64,000 nucleotides of DNA from Rhizobium sp. BK251 (GTDB lineage Bacteria > Pseudomonadota > Alphaproteobacteria > Rhizobiales > Rhizobiaceae). The DNA is taken from contig NZ_SLUQ01000004.1 in the NCBI RefSeq assembly GCF_004345245.1, positions 124,001 to 188,000 on the forward strand, in the 5' to 3' direction. The notes under the pieces were generated by a model. The model had not been told where the DNA came from. It did no database searches and worked only from the letters and a program-made list of their open reading frames with translations. Positions 8,191 to 16,329 of the stretch are shown here, piece by piece; within the stretch, counting starts at the first letter, position 1, and every line of letters begins with the position of its first letter. Both the position numbers and the translations under genes were made by a program.

Positions 8191-8303
8191 CGTCATTCCG
8201 GCCTTGAGCCGGAATCCAGCCCGCCGCGCTTCTGCGCGGCGAAAGAGTCTTTCGCGATCAAGGACTTGATCGCGCTGGATACCGGCTCAAGGCCGGTATG
8301 ACG
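8191..8303. repeat. 113-bp palindromic intergenic repeat with two internal hairpins
   Basis: The outer arms CGTCATTCCGGCCTTGAGCC... and ...GGCTCAAGGCCGGTATGACG are inverted copies of about 29 bases with a few mismatches. Between them lie two perfect stems: GCCGCGC-TTCT-GCGCGGC (8223-8240) and CGCGATCAAG-GA-CTTGATCGCG (8253-8274). The whole would fold as a three-way or four-way junction. Dispersed intergenic palindromes of this type are known in rhizobia. Only one copy is apparent in this window. Confidence 0.8.
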
Positions 8304-8365
8304 GCGGGAGGGTATTTTCGCTCTCTAAAGAGTCAATCGAGTTGATGGCTTTGCCGGCGGCCTGA

Positions 8366-8384
8366 GGCCGCGCAGGACGCGGCC
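8366..8384 (-). terminator. Hairpin downstream of hemA
   Basis: GGCCGCG-CAGGA-CGCGGCC is a perfect 7-bp stem about 30 bases after the hemA stop. It shares its stem sequence with the hairpin at the dxr stop. No long T-run follows, so its action as a terminator is likely but not certain. Confidence 0.5.
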
Positions 8385-8414
8385 GTCAATCCAGAGGCTG
8401 GGATATTCGCCCCG

Positions 8415-9632
8415 TCAGGCCACGGCGCGAGCGAGCGCGCAGCGCGCCCAGAGCGAATGTACCGCCTCGACCAGATGCTCGATGTCGGCATCCGAATGCA
8501 GCGGCGTCGGCGTGATGCGCAGGCGCTCGGTCTTCTTCGGCACCGTCGGATAGTTGATCGGCTGCACATAGACGTGGAAGCTGTCGAGCAGGATGTCGGA
8601 GATCCATTTGCACTTGGCAGCATCGCCCACCATGATCGGAACGATGTGGCTCGGGTTCGCCATATGCGGAATGCCGTTGGCATCGAGCATCGCGCGCACC
8701 TTGCGCACGCGGTCCTGATGCCGGGCGCGTTCGAACTGGCTGACCTTCAGGTGCTGGATCGAGGCGACGGCGCCCGCAGCAAGCGCTGGCGGAAGTGCCG
8801 TCGTGAAGATGAAGCCGGACGCAAAGGAGCGGATGAAGTCGCAGAGTGCGGCCGAGCCGGCGATATAGCCGCCCATGACGCCGAAAGCCTTGCCGAGCGT
8901 GCCTTCGATGACGGTCAACCGGTCCATCAGGCCTTCGCGCTCCGCGATGCCGCCACCGCGCGAACCGTACATGCCGACTGCATGCACCTCGTCGAGATAT
9001 GTCATGGCGCCATACTTGTCGGCGAGATCGCAGATCTCCTTGATGGGCGCGATATCGCCGTCCATCGAATAGACCGATTCGAAGGCGATCAGCTTCGGAG
9101 CCTTAGGATCGGCGGCAGCGAGCTTCGCTTCGAGATCCGCGATGTCGTTGTGCCGCCAGATCACCTTTTCGCACTTTGCATAGCGTATGCCCTCGATCAT
9201 CGAGGCATGGTTCAATGCGTCGGAGAAGACGATGAGGCCGGGAATCTTGGCGCCGAGCGTGCCGAGGGCCGCCCAGTTGGAAACATAGCCGGACGTGAAG
9301 ATGAGCGCGGATTCCTTGCCATGCAGATCGGCAAGTTCACGCTCCAGAAGCACGTGGTAGTGGTTGGTGCCAGAGATATTCCGGGTGCCTCCCGCACCCG
9401 CGCCACAGTGATCGATGGCTTCCTTCATCGCCTCGACGACCTTCGGATGCTGGCCCATGCCGAGATAGTCGTTGGAACACCAGACCGTGACTTCCTGCGG
9501 CGTGCCGTCCGCCGCGTAGCGAATCGCGCGCGGAAACTGGCCGCGGCGGCGCTCCAGATCGGCGAAAACGCGATAGCGGCCTTCCTCGTGAAGCCCGTTC
9601 AGCTCGCTTTTGAAATATGCCTCGAAATCCAT
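8415..9632 (-). CDS. hemA: 5-aminolevulinate synthase
   Basis: This PLP enzyme condenses glycine and succinyl-CoA to 5-aminolevulinate, the first step of heme and tetrapyrrole synthesis by the C4 (Shemin) route of alphaproteobacteria. The 405-aa protein shows the alpha-oxoamine synthase fold: [13 protein letters not shown] (51-63), [17 protein letters not shown] (77-93), [10 protein letters not shown] (214-223) and the PLP lysine in EGTLGKAFG (K248). ATG 9632 has GGAGAA in front; upstream in-frame codons do not look like the family. A 17-bp dyad matching the Irr iron-control element lies about 100 bases upstream (9732-9748), so iron/heme control is probable. The gene is monocistronic between hairpins. 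Confidence 0.97.
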   Translation of the reverse strand: MDFEAYFKSELNGLHEEGRYRVFADLERRRGQFPRAIRYAADGTPQEVTVWCSNDYLGMGQHPKVVEAMKEAIDHCGAGAGGTRNISGTNHYHVLLERELADLHGKESALIFTSGYVSNWAALGTLGAKIPGLIVFSDALNHASMIEGIRYAKCEKVIWRHNDIADLEAKLAAADPKAPKLIAFESVYSMDGDIAPIKEICDLADKYGAMTYLDEVHAVGMYGSRGGGIAEREGLMDRLTVIEGTLGKAFGVMGGYIAGSAALCDFIRSFASGFIFTTALPPALAAGAVASIQHLKVSQFERARHQDRVRKVRAMLDANGIPHMANPSHIVPIMVGDAAKCKWISDILLDSFHVYVQPINYPTVPKKTERLRITPTPLHSDADIEHLVEAVHSLWARCALARAVA

Positions 9633-9731
9633 GATGTTCTCCAGAACCGTGACCCCGTTTTGGTTACTGCGGGACCGGTCGTCAACCCCTGGAAGCCGGT
9701 TTGCGCCCCGGCTGCGGCAAAAGGCGCATAG

Positions 9732-9748
9732 TTTCGAACTATTCCAAA
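9732..9748. promoter_or_regulatory. Putative Irr iron-control element (ICE) upstream of hemA
   Basis: TTTCGAACTATTCCAAA is a dyad of the form TTT-N-GAA-N3-TTC-N-AAA, which is the published shape of the rhizobial Irr box (ICE). It sits 100-116 bases before the hemA ATG. A weak promoter reading towards hemA (TTGCAG about 17 bases before TGGAAT on the minus strand) overlaps it, which would fit repression. The dyad is seen in the sequence; binding by Irr is inferred. Confidence 0.6.
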
Positions 9749-9806
9749 CAAAAAAAGGCGGTTGCTGCAAATGAAAAATGGTTGCCGGCGCCTTACCGAA
9801 GCGATT

Positions 9807-9833
9807 CGAGGGGGTGGAAAGACCACCCCCTCG
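9807..9833 (-). terminator. Terminator of the coxSLM operon
   Basis: CGAGGGGGTGG-AAAGA-CCACCCCCTCG forms a perfect 11-bp GC-rich stem with a 5-base loop, 18 bases after the stop of coxM. No clear T-run follows on the minus strand, but the position at the end of the operon supports termination and isolates hemA from read-through. Confidence 0.7.
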
Positions 9834-9850
9834 AGAGTTCGAGGCGCAAC

Positions 9851-10648
9851 CTATCCGGCAGCGGCGACGGCGCGTTTCGCCATCACTTTCACCAGGTTAG
9901 CGCGATACTCGGCGGTGGCATGAAGGTCGGACATCAGGTTCGACGGGTCGACAGTGACATTGGCGATCGCCTGGGACGACCAATTCGCTGCAAGAGCCGA
10001 TTCCATCGCCTTCTGCCGGAAGACGCCATCGCCGCCCGCCCCCGTCACGGCCACCCGCGCGCCGCCTGCCTGCTTCGCCGCGAAGACGCCCGTCATGGCA
10101 TAGCGCGAGGCCGGATTGGCGAACTTCGCATAGCCAGCCTTTTCCGGCGCCTCGAACGAGACCGCGGTCACCACTTCTCCTTCTTCCAGTGCCGTTTCGA
10201 ACAGGCCGGTGAAGAAGTCGTCCGCCGAGATCTCCCGCCTGTCGGTGGCAATCGTCGCGCCGAGCGCCAGCATCGCGGCCGGATAGTCGGCAGCCGGATC
10301 GTTGTTGGCGATGGAACCGCCGATCGTTCCCATATGGCGCACATGTGGATCGCCGATCAGGCCGGCGAGCTCGCAGAGTGCCGGACAAACGGCCCTGATG
10401 GCCGCAGATTGCGTCACCTCCGCATGGGTTGTGGCGGCACCGATCGTGACCTTGCGCCCCTCAACGCGAATGCCCTTCATCGATGGAATATGCCGGAGAT
10501 CGACGAGATCACTCGGCGAGGCAAGGCGCTGCTTCATCGTCGCGATCAGCGTCATGCCGCCCGAGACGTACTTGCCCTCCGGCGTACCAGCGAGCAGCCT
10601 GACGGCCTCGTCGACCGAGGAGGCACGATGATAGTTGGTTGCATACAT
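9851..10648 (-). CDS. coxM: Carbon monoxide dehydrogenase-type medium (FAD) subunit
   Basis: This 265-aa protein is the FAD-binding subunit of a molybdenum hydroxylase of the xanthine oxidase family. Typical FAD_binding_5 motifs are seen: [13 protein letters not shown] (about 27-39) and the pyrophosphate-binding [16 protein letters not shown] (about 108-123), followed by the C-terminal CO_deh_flav_C domain. It passes electrons from the [2Fe-2S] subunit to quinone or another acceptor. The gene comes last in the order S-L-M, 12 bases after coxL, with GAGGAG before its ATG. The gene symbol is given by position and similarity; the true substrate of the complex is open (see the large subunit). Confidence 0.88.
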   Translation of the reverse strand: MYATNYHRASSVDEAVRLLAGTPEGKYVSGGMTLIATMKQRLASPSDLVDLRHIPSMKGIRVEGRKVTIGAATTHAEVTQSAAIRAVCPALCELAGLIGDPHVRHMGTIGGSIANNDPAADYPAAMLALGATIATDRREISADDFFTGLFETALEEGEVVTAVSFEAPEKAGYAKFANPASRYAMTGVFAAKQAGGARVAVTGAGGDGVFRQKAMESALAANWSSQAIANVTVDPSNLMSDLHATAEYRANLVKVMAKRAVAAAG

Positions 10649-10660
10649 GGCCGTTCCTCC

Positions 10661-13009
10661 TCAATGAACCGCGCGTGCCGCTTCCCACACCTTCTGGGGC
10701 GTGGCCGGCATCGAGAGCATGTTGTTGTCGATCGCATCCGTGATCGCATTGATGAGTGCGGGCGGCGAACCGATGGCGCCCGCCTCTCCGCACCCCTTGA
10801 TGCCGAGCGGATTGTTCGGGCACGGCGTGTTCTGGTGCGAGACCTTGAAGGAGGGCAGGTCATCGGCACGCGGCATGGCGTAATCCATGAAGCTCGCCGT
10901 CAGCAGCTGACCAGTTTCGGGATCGTAGTGCACGCCCTCGAGCAGCGCCTGTCCGATACCCTGCGCGATTCCGCCGTGCACCTGTCCCTCGACGATCATC
11001 GGATTGATGATATTGCCGAAATCGTCGGCCGCGACGAACTGCACGATCTCCGTCCTGCCCGTTTCCGGGTCGACCTCGACCTCGCAGATGTAGCATCCGG
11101 CCGGGAAGGTGAAGTTCGACGGATCGTAGAAAGCCGTCTCCTTCAGGCCCGGCTCCATGCCGGCCGGCAGGTTATGCGCGGTGTAGGCGGCAAGGGCGAC
11201 CTGGAACCAGGGCAGCGTCTTGTCCGTACCCGCCACCTTCAACGCGCCGTCCTCCAGCACGATGTCGCTTTCGTCCGCTTCCATCAGATGCGCGGCGATC
11301 TTCTTTGCCTTGGTTTCGACCTTGTCCAAGGCCTTGACGATTGCCGACATGCCGACGGCGCCCGAGCGCGAGCCATAGGTGCCCATGCCCATCTGCACCT
11401 TGTCGGTGTCGCCGTGCACGATGGAAACACTGTCGATGGGCACGCCGAGCCTGTCGGCGACGAGCTGCGCGAACGTCGTCTCATGGCCCTGGCCGTGGCT
11501 GTGAGAGCCGGTGAGCACTTCGACCGTGCCGACCGCATTCACACGGACCTCGGCCGATTCCCAGAGCCCGACGCCGGCGCCGAGCGACCCCACCGCCTGC
11601 GATGGAGCAATGCCGCAGGCCTCGATGTAGCAGCTCATGCCGATGCCGCGTCTCATGCCGCGCTGTGCCGCCTCGCTTCTGCGTGCGGAAAAGCCGTTCC
11701 AGTCGGCCGCCTGCATGGCGGCGTCGAGCGAAGCGTCGTAGTCACCGGCGTCGTAGTTCATGATGACCGGCGTCTGGTGCGGGAAGGAGCGGATAAAGTT
11801 CTTGCGGCGAAGTTCGGCAGGCGAAATGCCGAGTTCACGCGCGGCCGTCTCCATGGTCCGCTCGAGGAGATAGGTCGCCTCGGGACGCCCCGCACCGCGA
11901 TAGGCATCGACCGGCACGGTGTTGGTATAGACGGTACGGACATTGGCGTGGATCGCCGGTATGTCGTACTGGCCGGAAAGCAGCGTCGCATAGAGATAGG
12001 TCGGCACGGCCGACGAGAAGAGCGACATGTAGGCGCCGAGATTGCAGATCGTATCGACTTTCAGCCCGATGATGCGATTGTCGCCGTCGAAGGCCATCTT
12101 CACCTTGGAGACGTGGTCGCGTCCGTGCGCATCGGTAAGGAAGGCTTCCGTGCGATCGGCTGTCCACTTGACCGGCACGCCGGTCTTCTTCGAGGCCCAG
12201 AGGCAGACGATTTCCTCGGGATAGATATAGATCTTAGAGCCGAAGCCGCCGCCGACATCTGGGGCGATGACACGAAGCTTGTTTTCAGGGGCGACATTGT
12301 AGAAGGCGCTCATCACGAGCCGTGCCACATGCGGGTTCTGGCTCGTCGTGTAGCAGGTGTAGTGATCCTCGGCCGAATCGTAGATCCCGAGCGTGGCGCG
12401 CGGCTCCATGGCGTTGGGCGAGAGCCGGTTGTTAGTGATCTCGATTTCGGTCACATGCGCCGCCTTGGCGATTGCCGCGTCGGTGGCGGCGCCATCGCCG
12501 AGTTCCCAGTCGAAGATCAGGTTTCCGGCCGCTTCCGGGTGGAGCTGCGGGGCGCCGGACTTCAGCGCCGCGACGGCCTCCGTGACGGCCGGCAGGACTT
12601 CGTAGTCGACGGCGACAGCTTCGGCCGCATCGCGCGCCTCGCCGAGCGAATCGGCAACGACGATCGCCACCGCGTCGCCGACATAGCGAACCGTCCCGTC
12701 GGCGAGAGGCCGCCATGCGCCCATCTTCATGGGCGATCCGTCCCTGGAATGGATCATCCAACCGCAGATCAGGTTCCCGATTCCGTCGGCCTGCAGCTGC
12801 TTGCCTTCAAGCACGCCGATCACGCCCGGCATCGCCGCGGCCGCGGAGACGTCGATGCTTCTGATCCTGGCGTGTGCATGCGGGCTGCGGACGAAATAGG
12901 CATACTTCATGCCCGGGACGACCATGTCGTCCGTGTAGCGCCCCTTGCCGGTCAGAAATCGCTTGTCTTCCTTGCGTGCGACGCGCGCACCAATACCTTC
13001 AACACCCAT
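10661..13009 (-). CDS. coxL: Form II CO dehydrogenase-type large (molybdopterin) subunit
   Basis: The 782-aa catalytic subunit of a xanthine-oxidase-family molybdoenzyme binds the molybdopterin cytosine dinucleotide cofactor. Domains in order are Ald_Xan_dh_C (about 20-130) and the two-part MoCo-binding domain (about 150-770). The active-site loop reads [14 protein letters not shown] (near residues 365-378). AYRGAGR is the mark of form II (putative) CoxL; form I, the proven aerobic CO oxidiser, has AYx[12 protein letters not shown] and GCGEAGAIG are also conserved. Initiation is at ATG 13009, behind GGGAGGT. Oxidation of CO is thus uncertain; an aldehyde or N-heterocycle substrate is possible. 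Confidence 0.9.
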   Translation of the reverse strand: MGVEGIGARVARKEDKRFLTGKGRYTDDMVVPGMKYAYFVRSPHAHARIRSIDVSAAAAMPGVIGVLEGKQLQADGIGNLICGWMIHSRDGSPMKMGAWRPLADGTVRYVGDAVAIVVADSLGEARDAAEAVAVDYEVLPAVTEAVAALKSGAPQLHPEAAGNLIFDWELGDGAATDAAIAKAAHVTEIEITNNRLSPNAMEPRATLGIYDSAEDHYTCYTTSQNPHVARLVMSAFYNVAPENKLRVIAPDVGGGFGSKIYIYPEEIVCLWASKKTGVPVKWTADRTEAFLTDAHGRDHVSKVKMAFDGDNRIIGLKVDTICNLGAYMSLFSSAVPTYLYATLLSGQYDIPAIHANVRTVYTNTVPVDAYRGAGRPEATYLLERTMETAARELGISPAELRRKNFIRSFPHQTPVIMNYDAGDYDASLDAAMQAADWNGFSARRSEAAQRGMRRGIGMSCYIEACGIAPSQAVGSLGAGVGLWESAEVRVNAVGTVEVLTGSHSHGQGHETTFAQLVADRLGVPIDSVSIVHGDTDKVQMGMGTYGSRSGAVGMSAIVKALDKVETKAKKIAAHLMEADESDIVLEDGALKVAGTDKTLPWFQVALAAYTAHNLPAGMEPGLKETAFYDPSNFTFPAGCYICEVEVDPETGRTEIVQFVAADDFGNIINPMIVEGQVHGGIAQGIGQALLEGVHYDPETGQLLTASFMDYAMPRADDLPSFKVSHQNTPCPNNPLGIKGCGEAGAIGSPPALINAITDAIDNNMLSMPATPQKVWEAARAVH

Positions 13010-13090
13010 GTTTACCTCCCGATGGGGTCTCGGGCACGGCAGTCCGCTGGGGAAAGTCCAACCTGGCGGCTACCCTGCCGACCCGGTGAA

Positions 13091-13579
13091 TTATTCGGCA
13101 GCTTGCTTGACGGCATGCATTTCCGCATTGGCGGAAAGCACCGCCTTGACGATGTTGTGGTAGCCGGTACAGCGACAGATATTGCCCTCGAGCTCGGCCC
13201 TGACCGTCTTTTCGTCGAGCTGGCCGCCATGGCGCGCAATCATGTCGACCGCCGTCATGACCATGCCCGGCGTGCAGAACCCGCATTGGAGCCCGTGATG
13301 TTCCCGGAAGGCCGCCTGGACCGGATGCAGCTCTCCGTTTGCAGCAAGCCCTTCGATGGTCGTAATCGTTGAGCCGGAGGCCTGCACGGCAAGGATCGAA
13401 CAGCTCTTGACCGACCTGCCGTCCATGTGGATCACGCAGGTACCGCATTGCGTAGTATCGCACCCGACATGAGTGCCTGTCAGGCCAAGCTTTTCCCGAA
13501 TGAAGTGGACAAGAAGCGTACGCTCCTCGCACTCGCCGCTGACGGTTCGCCCGTTTACGGTCAATGTCACTTTCGCCAT
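13091..13579 (-). CDS. coxS: Carbon monoxide dehydrogenase-type small ([2Fe-2S]) subunit
   Basis: This 162-aa iron-sulfur subunit has an N-terminal plant-ferredoxin-type cluster (C40, C45, C48, C60; pattern [10 protein letters not shown]) and a C-terminal [2Fe-2S]-binding helical domain (C99, C102, C135, C137; CGFC and CRC). It transfers electrons from molybdopterin to the FAD subunit. The ATG at 13579 has GGAGG seven bases upstream; a 38-codon upstream extension is not family-like. It is the first gene of the S-L-M operon, with 81 bases before coxL. No coxD/E/F/G maturation genes follow in this window. Confidence 0.92.
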   Translation of the reverse strand: MAKVTLTVNGRTVSGECEERTLLVHFIREKLGLTGTHVGCDTTQCGTCVIHMDGRSVKSCSILAVQASGSTITTIEGLAANGELHPVQAAFREHHGLQCGFCTPGMVMTAVDMIARHGGQLDEKTVRAELEGNICRCTGYHNIVKAVLSANAEMHAVKQAAE

Positions 13580-13888
13580 TGTGTTCCTCCTCGTGTCTCC
13601 TCCAGACACAAGGCTATCATTTGACCTTTCCCCAGCGGAATCAACCACTACTTTCGAGGGCGCGGTCAATTTTGCCTGTGATGCAAAGCACAAGCGTGCT
13701 GTTGCTTGCGCACCGACATCGCCGAGGCGCGATCATCTTTCAAAAAGCGCAGCCGACCAGTGGACAACCACTTTTCCCCGTATATTTTCTTTGGGCGACC
13801 ATGCTGCGAAGACAGCATCTTGGCGCGATTGAAGAATTGGGGACGACGTCCGCCGGGGAACCGGCTTTGTTTAACGTTGGAGATATGA
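13580..13888. other. Intergenic region between divergent coxS and small lipoprotein gene
   Basis: About 309 bases that should contain the promoters of the cox operon and of the small lipoprotein gene. I see no family-like open frame, no strong dyad and no convincing sigma-54 element. A short stem (GTGTCTCCTCCAGACAC, 13594-13610) lies just upstream of coxS and might be part of its leader. Confidence 0.45.
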
Positions 13889-14155
13889 ATGAAGAAAGCC
13901 CTTGCGCTTCTGTTGATTGGTCTGTCGATTGCGGGCTGCACGCCGACCGAAAAGGGTGCCGGCATCGGCGCCGCTTCCGGTGCCATCATCGGCGGTGCCA
14001 TTAGCGGCGACGTTCGCGGAGCCGCCGTCGGCGCGGCCATTGGCGGCGTTTCGGGCGCCCTAATCGGCAGCGTCGCCGAGCAGCCCGGCCAGTGCTACTA
14101 CCGCGACCGCTACGGACGTCGCTACATCGACGATTGCCCGCGCGGCGGCTACTGA
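13889..14155 (+). CDS. Glycine-zipper (YMGG-type) small lipoprotein
   Basis: The 88-aa protein starts with a lipoprotein signal (MKKALALLLIGLSIAGC, lipobox S-I-A-G-C). The middle part is a glycine-zipper region with repeated GxxxG/GAxxG spacing (GAGIGAASGAIIGGAISG and the following repeat) that can form a membrane-inserted helical hairpin. The C-terminus (QCYYRDRYGRRYIDDC) holds two cysteines and resembles the tail of rhizobial YMGG/outer-membrane lipoproteins such as the Omp16/17 kDa antigen group. The ATG at 13889 follows a GGAG-containing segment. A terminator hairpin follows, so the gene is monocistronic. The role in the envelope is not known. Confidence 0.8.
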   Translation: MKKALALLLIGLSIAGCTPTEKGAGIGAASGAIIGGAISGDVRGAAVGAAIGGVSGALIGSVAEQPGQCYYRDRYGRRYIDDCPRGGY

Positions 14156-14175
14156 TTCCTCCTCGCTCACATTGC

Positions 14176-14210
14176 AAAGCCCCGGGTCGGAAACGCCCCG
14201 GGGTTTTTCT
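14176..14210 (+). terminator. Rho-independent terminator after the small lipoprotein gene
   Basis: An A-rich lead, a GC stem (CCCCGG with CCGGGG, a bulged G at the base) and a run of T (GGTTTTTCTTTT) follow the stop by about 20 bases. This is a classic intrinsic terminator reading rightwards. Confidence 0.85.
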
Positions 14211-14342
14211 TTTCCGGCTTTGGATTGGCATCCTCGATCTTAAAATGATACAGGGGGCGGGCTTTCCACCCCCAACCCGGCGCGCGTTAACGAAAGATAA
14301 ACGCGAAACTGAGAATTTTCTAATATAACCCAAAAGCGGCTC

Positions 14343-16265
14343 ATGAGGATTAGAAACACCGGCCCGAAGATTGGTACCGCGTATCGGAAGACCGGAGCCG
14401 TAGCCGCGATCGTGGCAGCGGCCCTCGCGTCATTTTCCGTGAAGGACGCCTTTGCCTTCAAGCTCTTCGGCATGACGATCTTCGGCAAGGAGGAACCTAC
14501 CGAGGAGGTCATCGATCCGGTGAATTACACCGTCGACTTTCAGACGGGCAACGCCGACAAGGAACTGAGGGAAGCGCTGGAGACCAGTTCGCTGCTCGTG
14601 GGTGACAAGGGCAAGCCGGTTTCCGGCGACCTGGGCGTCGTGATCAAGGCGCGCGACGACCGGGAAAGGCTGATCGCCACGCTCTATGAGCACGCCCGCT
14701 ATGGCGGCGTCGTCAACATCACCATCAACGGCGTCAATCTCGACAACCTGCCGCCCAACCCGACCTTCAACCATTCGAAACCGGTGCCCGTGGTCGTCCG
14801 CATCAACCCTGGCCCGACCTTCACTCTGGGCACGGTCCGGCTGCAAGGTGCCGCCGCGGGCAAGAATGCGAAAAGCTACGGCCTCGTGCCTGGCGGCAAC
14901 GCCGGCTCGCTCACCATCCTGAAGGCAAGCGCAAAGATCGTCGAGGATCTGAAAAGCGAGGGCCGGCCGCTGGCGAAACTGGAAAACCGCGAGGTCGTCG
15001 CCAATCACGCGACAAACAGGATCGACGTGACGCTTACCGCCGAGGGCGGCCCGGTCGCGCCGATCGGCAACGTGGGCATAGCCGGCCAGAGATCGGTCGA
15101 TCCGGATTTCATCCGTCGCTATTCGCGCCTCAACGACGGCCGACCCTACTCGCCCGAGGCGCTGAAGAAGGCCTCCGACCGTCTGCGCCAGCTCGGCGTC
15201 TTCTCGAGCGTGACCATTCGCGAGGCAAGTGAACTGGCGCCGAACGGCACGATTCCCATGACAATCGAGGTTTCCGAGGGCAAGCAGCGCTATTTCGGCT
15301 TCGGCGCGCAATATTCGACGATCGACGGCCTCGGGCTTTCCGGATTCTGGGGTCACCGCAACCTCTTCGGCCAGGCCGAGTCCCTGCGTATTGAAGGCGG
15401 AATCGCGCGTATCGGGGAAGAATCCGACATCGGCCGCTTCGACTATTCGGCCGGGATCCTGTTTTCCAAGCCCGGCGCGTTCTTCCCGTCCGCGACCTTC
15501 AACGCGAGCATCGTTGCGAAAACCGAGCATCCGGATCCCTACAATGCTTCCACCGTGACCGGCGCAACCGGCCTCGTCTATGAACTCACGGACCAGGACC
15601 TGATTTCGGGCGGTGGCGAAGTCAGTTGGGAAGACTCCGAGGACGCATTCGGCGATCACCATTACCTGACCTTCTCGCTGCCTTTCGAATACATTCGCGA
15701 CACCCGCAACGACAAGCTGAACCCGACCGACGGTTATCGTTTCACGGCCTCCACGAAGCCGAGCTACGAGGCCTATATGGGCACGGTCTTTTCCTCCTTT
15801 GAAACGTCGGTCTCAGGCTATCAGGCCATCAACGCGGATGACACCATCGTGCTCGCGGCGAAGGTCGCAGGCGGCGTCCTCGTCGGCGGCAACGACCTTG
15901 CCGACATTCCGACGACCAGACGCTTCTATGCGGGTGGCGGCGGCTCGGTACGCGGTTACGGCTATCAGGAAATCTCGCCCTACGATGCGGCAGGCGAGGC
16001 GACCGGCGGCCGTTCCTACGTGACCGGCTCCTTCGAGGCGCGAATAGGCATTACCGAGACGATCGGGATCGTCCCATTCATCGACGTCGGCAGCGTGACG
16101 GACACCACCTTCCCGGACTTCTCCGACGTGCGCCCCGGTGCCGGTATCGGTATCCGGTACGCTACGCCCTTCGGTCCGCTCAGGCTCGATTTCGCGGTGC
16201 CGCTGAACAGATTCGAGGATGGAACGGAATACGGTATCTATGCGGGAATAGGACAGTCTTTCTAA
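14343..16265 (+). CDS. tamA: TamA, Omp85-family outer-membrane assembly protein
   Basis: TamA is the outer-membrane half of the translocation and assembly module. The 640-aa protein has an export signal (basic start, hydrophobic segment to about residue 38, AFA cleavage). Three POTRA-like domains follow (about 50-300), then a 16-strand barrel of the Omp85 type (about 320-640). The conserved L6 motif is visible as GGGGSVRGYGYQEISP (VRGY near residue 540). The last residue is Phe, as expected for a BamA-family barrel. tamB follows 64 bases downstream on the same strand, the usual pairing in Proteobacteria. No terminator separates the two. Confidence 0.93.
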   Translation: MRIRNTGPKIGTAYRKTGAVAAIVAAALASFSVKDAFAFKLFGMTIFGKEEPTEEVIDPVNYTVDFQTGNADKELREALETSSLLVGDKGKPVSGDLGVVIKARDDRERLIATLYEHARYGGVVNITINGVNLDNLPPNPTFNHSKPVPVVVRINPGPTFTLGTVRLQGAAAGKNAKSYGLVPGGNAGSLTILKASAKIVEDLKSEGRPLAKLENREVVANHATNRIDVTLTAEGGPVAPIGNVGIAGQRSVDPDFIRRYSRLNDGRPYSPEALKKASDRLRQLGVFSSVTIREASELAPNGTIPMTIEVSEGKQRYFGFGAQYSTIDGLGLSGFWGHRNLFGQAESLRIEGGIARIGEESDIGRFDYSAGILFSKPGAFFPSATFNASIVAKTEHPDPYNASTVTGATGLVYELTDQDLISGGGEVSWEDSEDAFGDHHYLTFSLPFEYIRDTRNDKLNPTDGYRFTASTKPSYEAYMGTVFSSFETSVSGYQAINADDTIVLAAKVAGGVLVGGNDLADIPTTRRFYAGGGGSVRGYGYQEISPYDAAGEATGGRSYVTGSFEARIGITETIGIVPFIDVGSVTDTTFPDFSDVRPGAGIGIRYATPFGPLRLDFAVPLNRFEDGTEYGIYAGIGQSF

Positions 16266-16329
16266 GTGAGATCATTTCCATGACGGCCCAGCCTGCATGC
16301 AGTCACAAATGCGGTTTAATGTCGCGCTT

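Noticed and set aside
9701..13372. A 1223-codon open frame on the plus strand opposite the cox genes
   Set aside because: It is antisense to coxSLM, whose proteins are well-conserved. GC-rich codon use keeps the opposite frame open. The translation is Arg/His/Asp-rich with no family resemblance.
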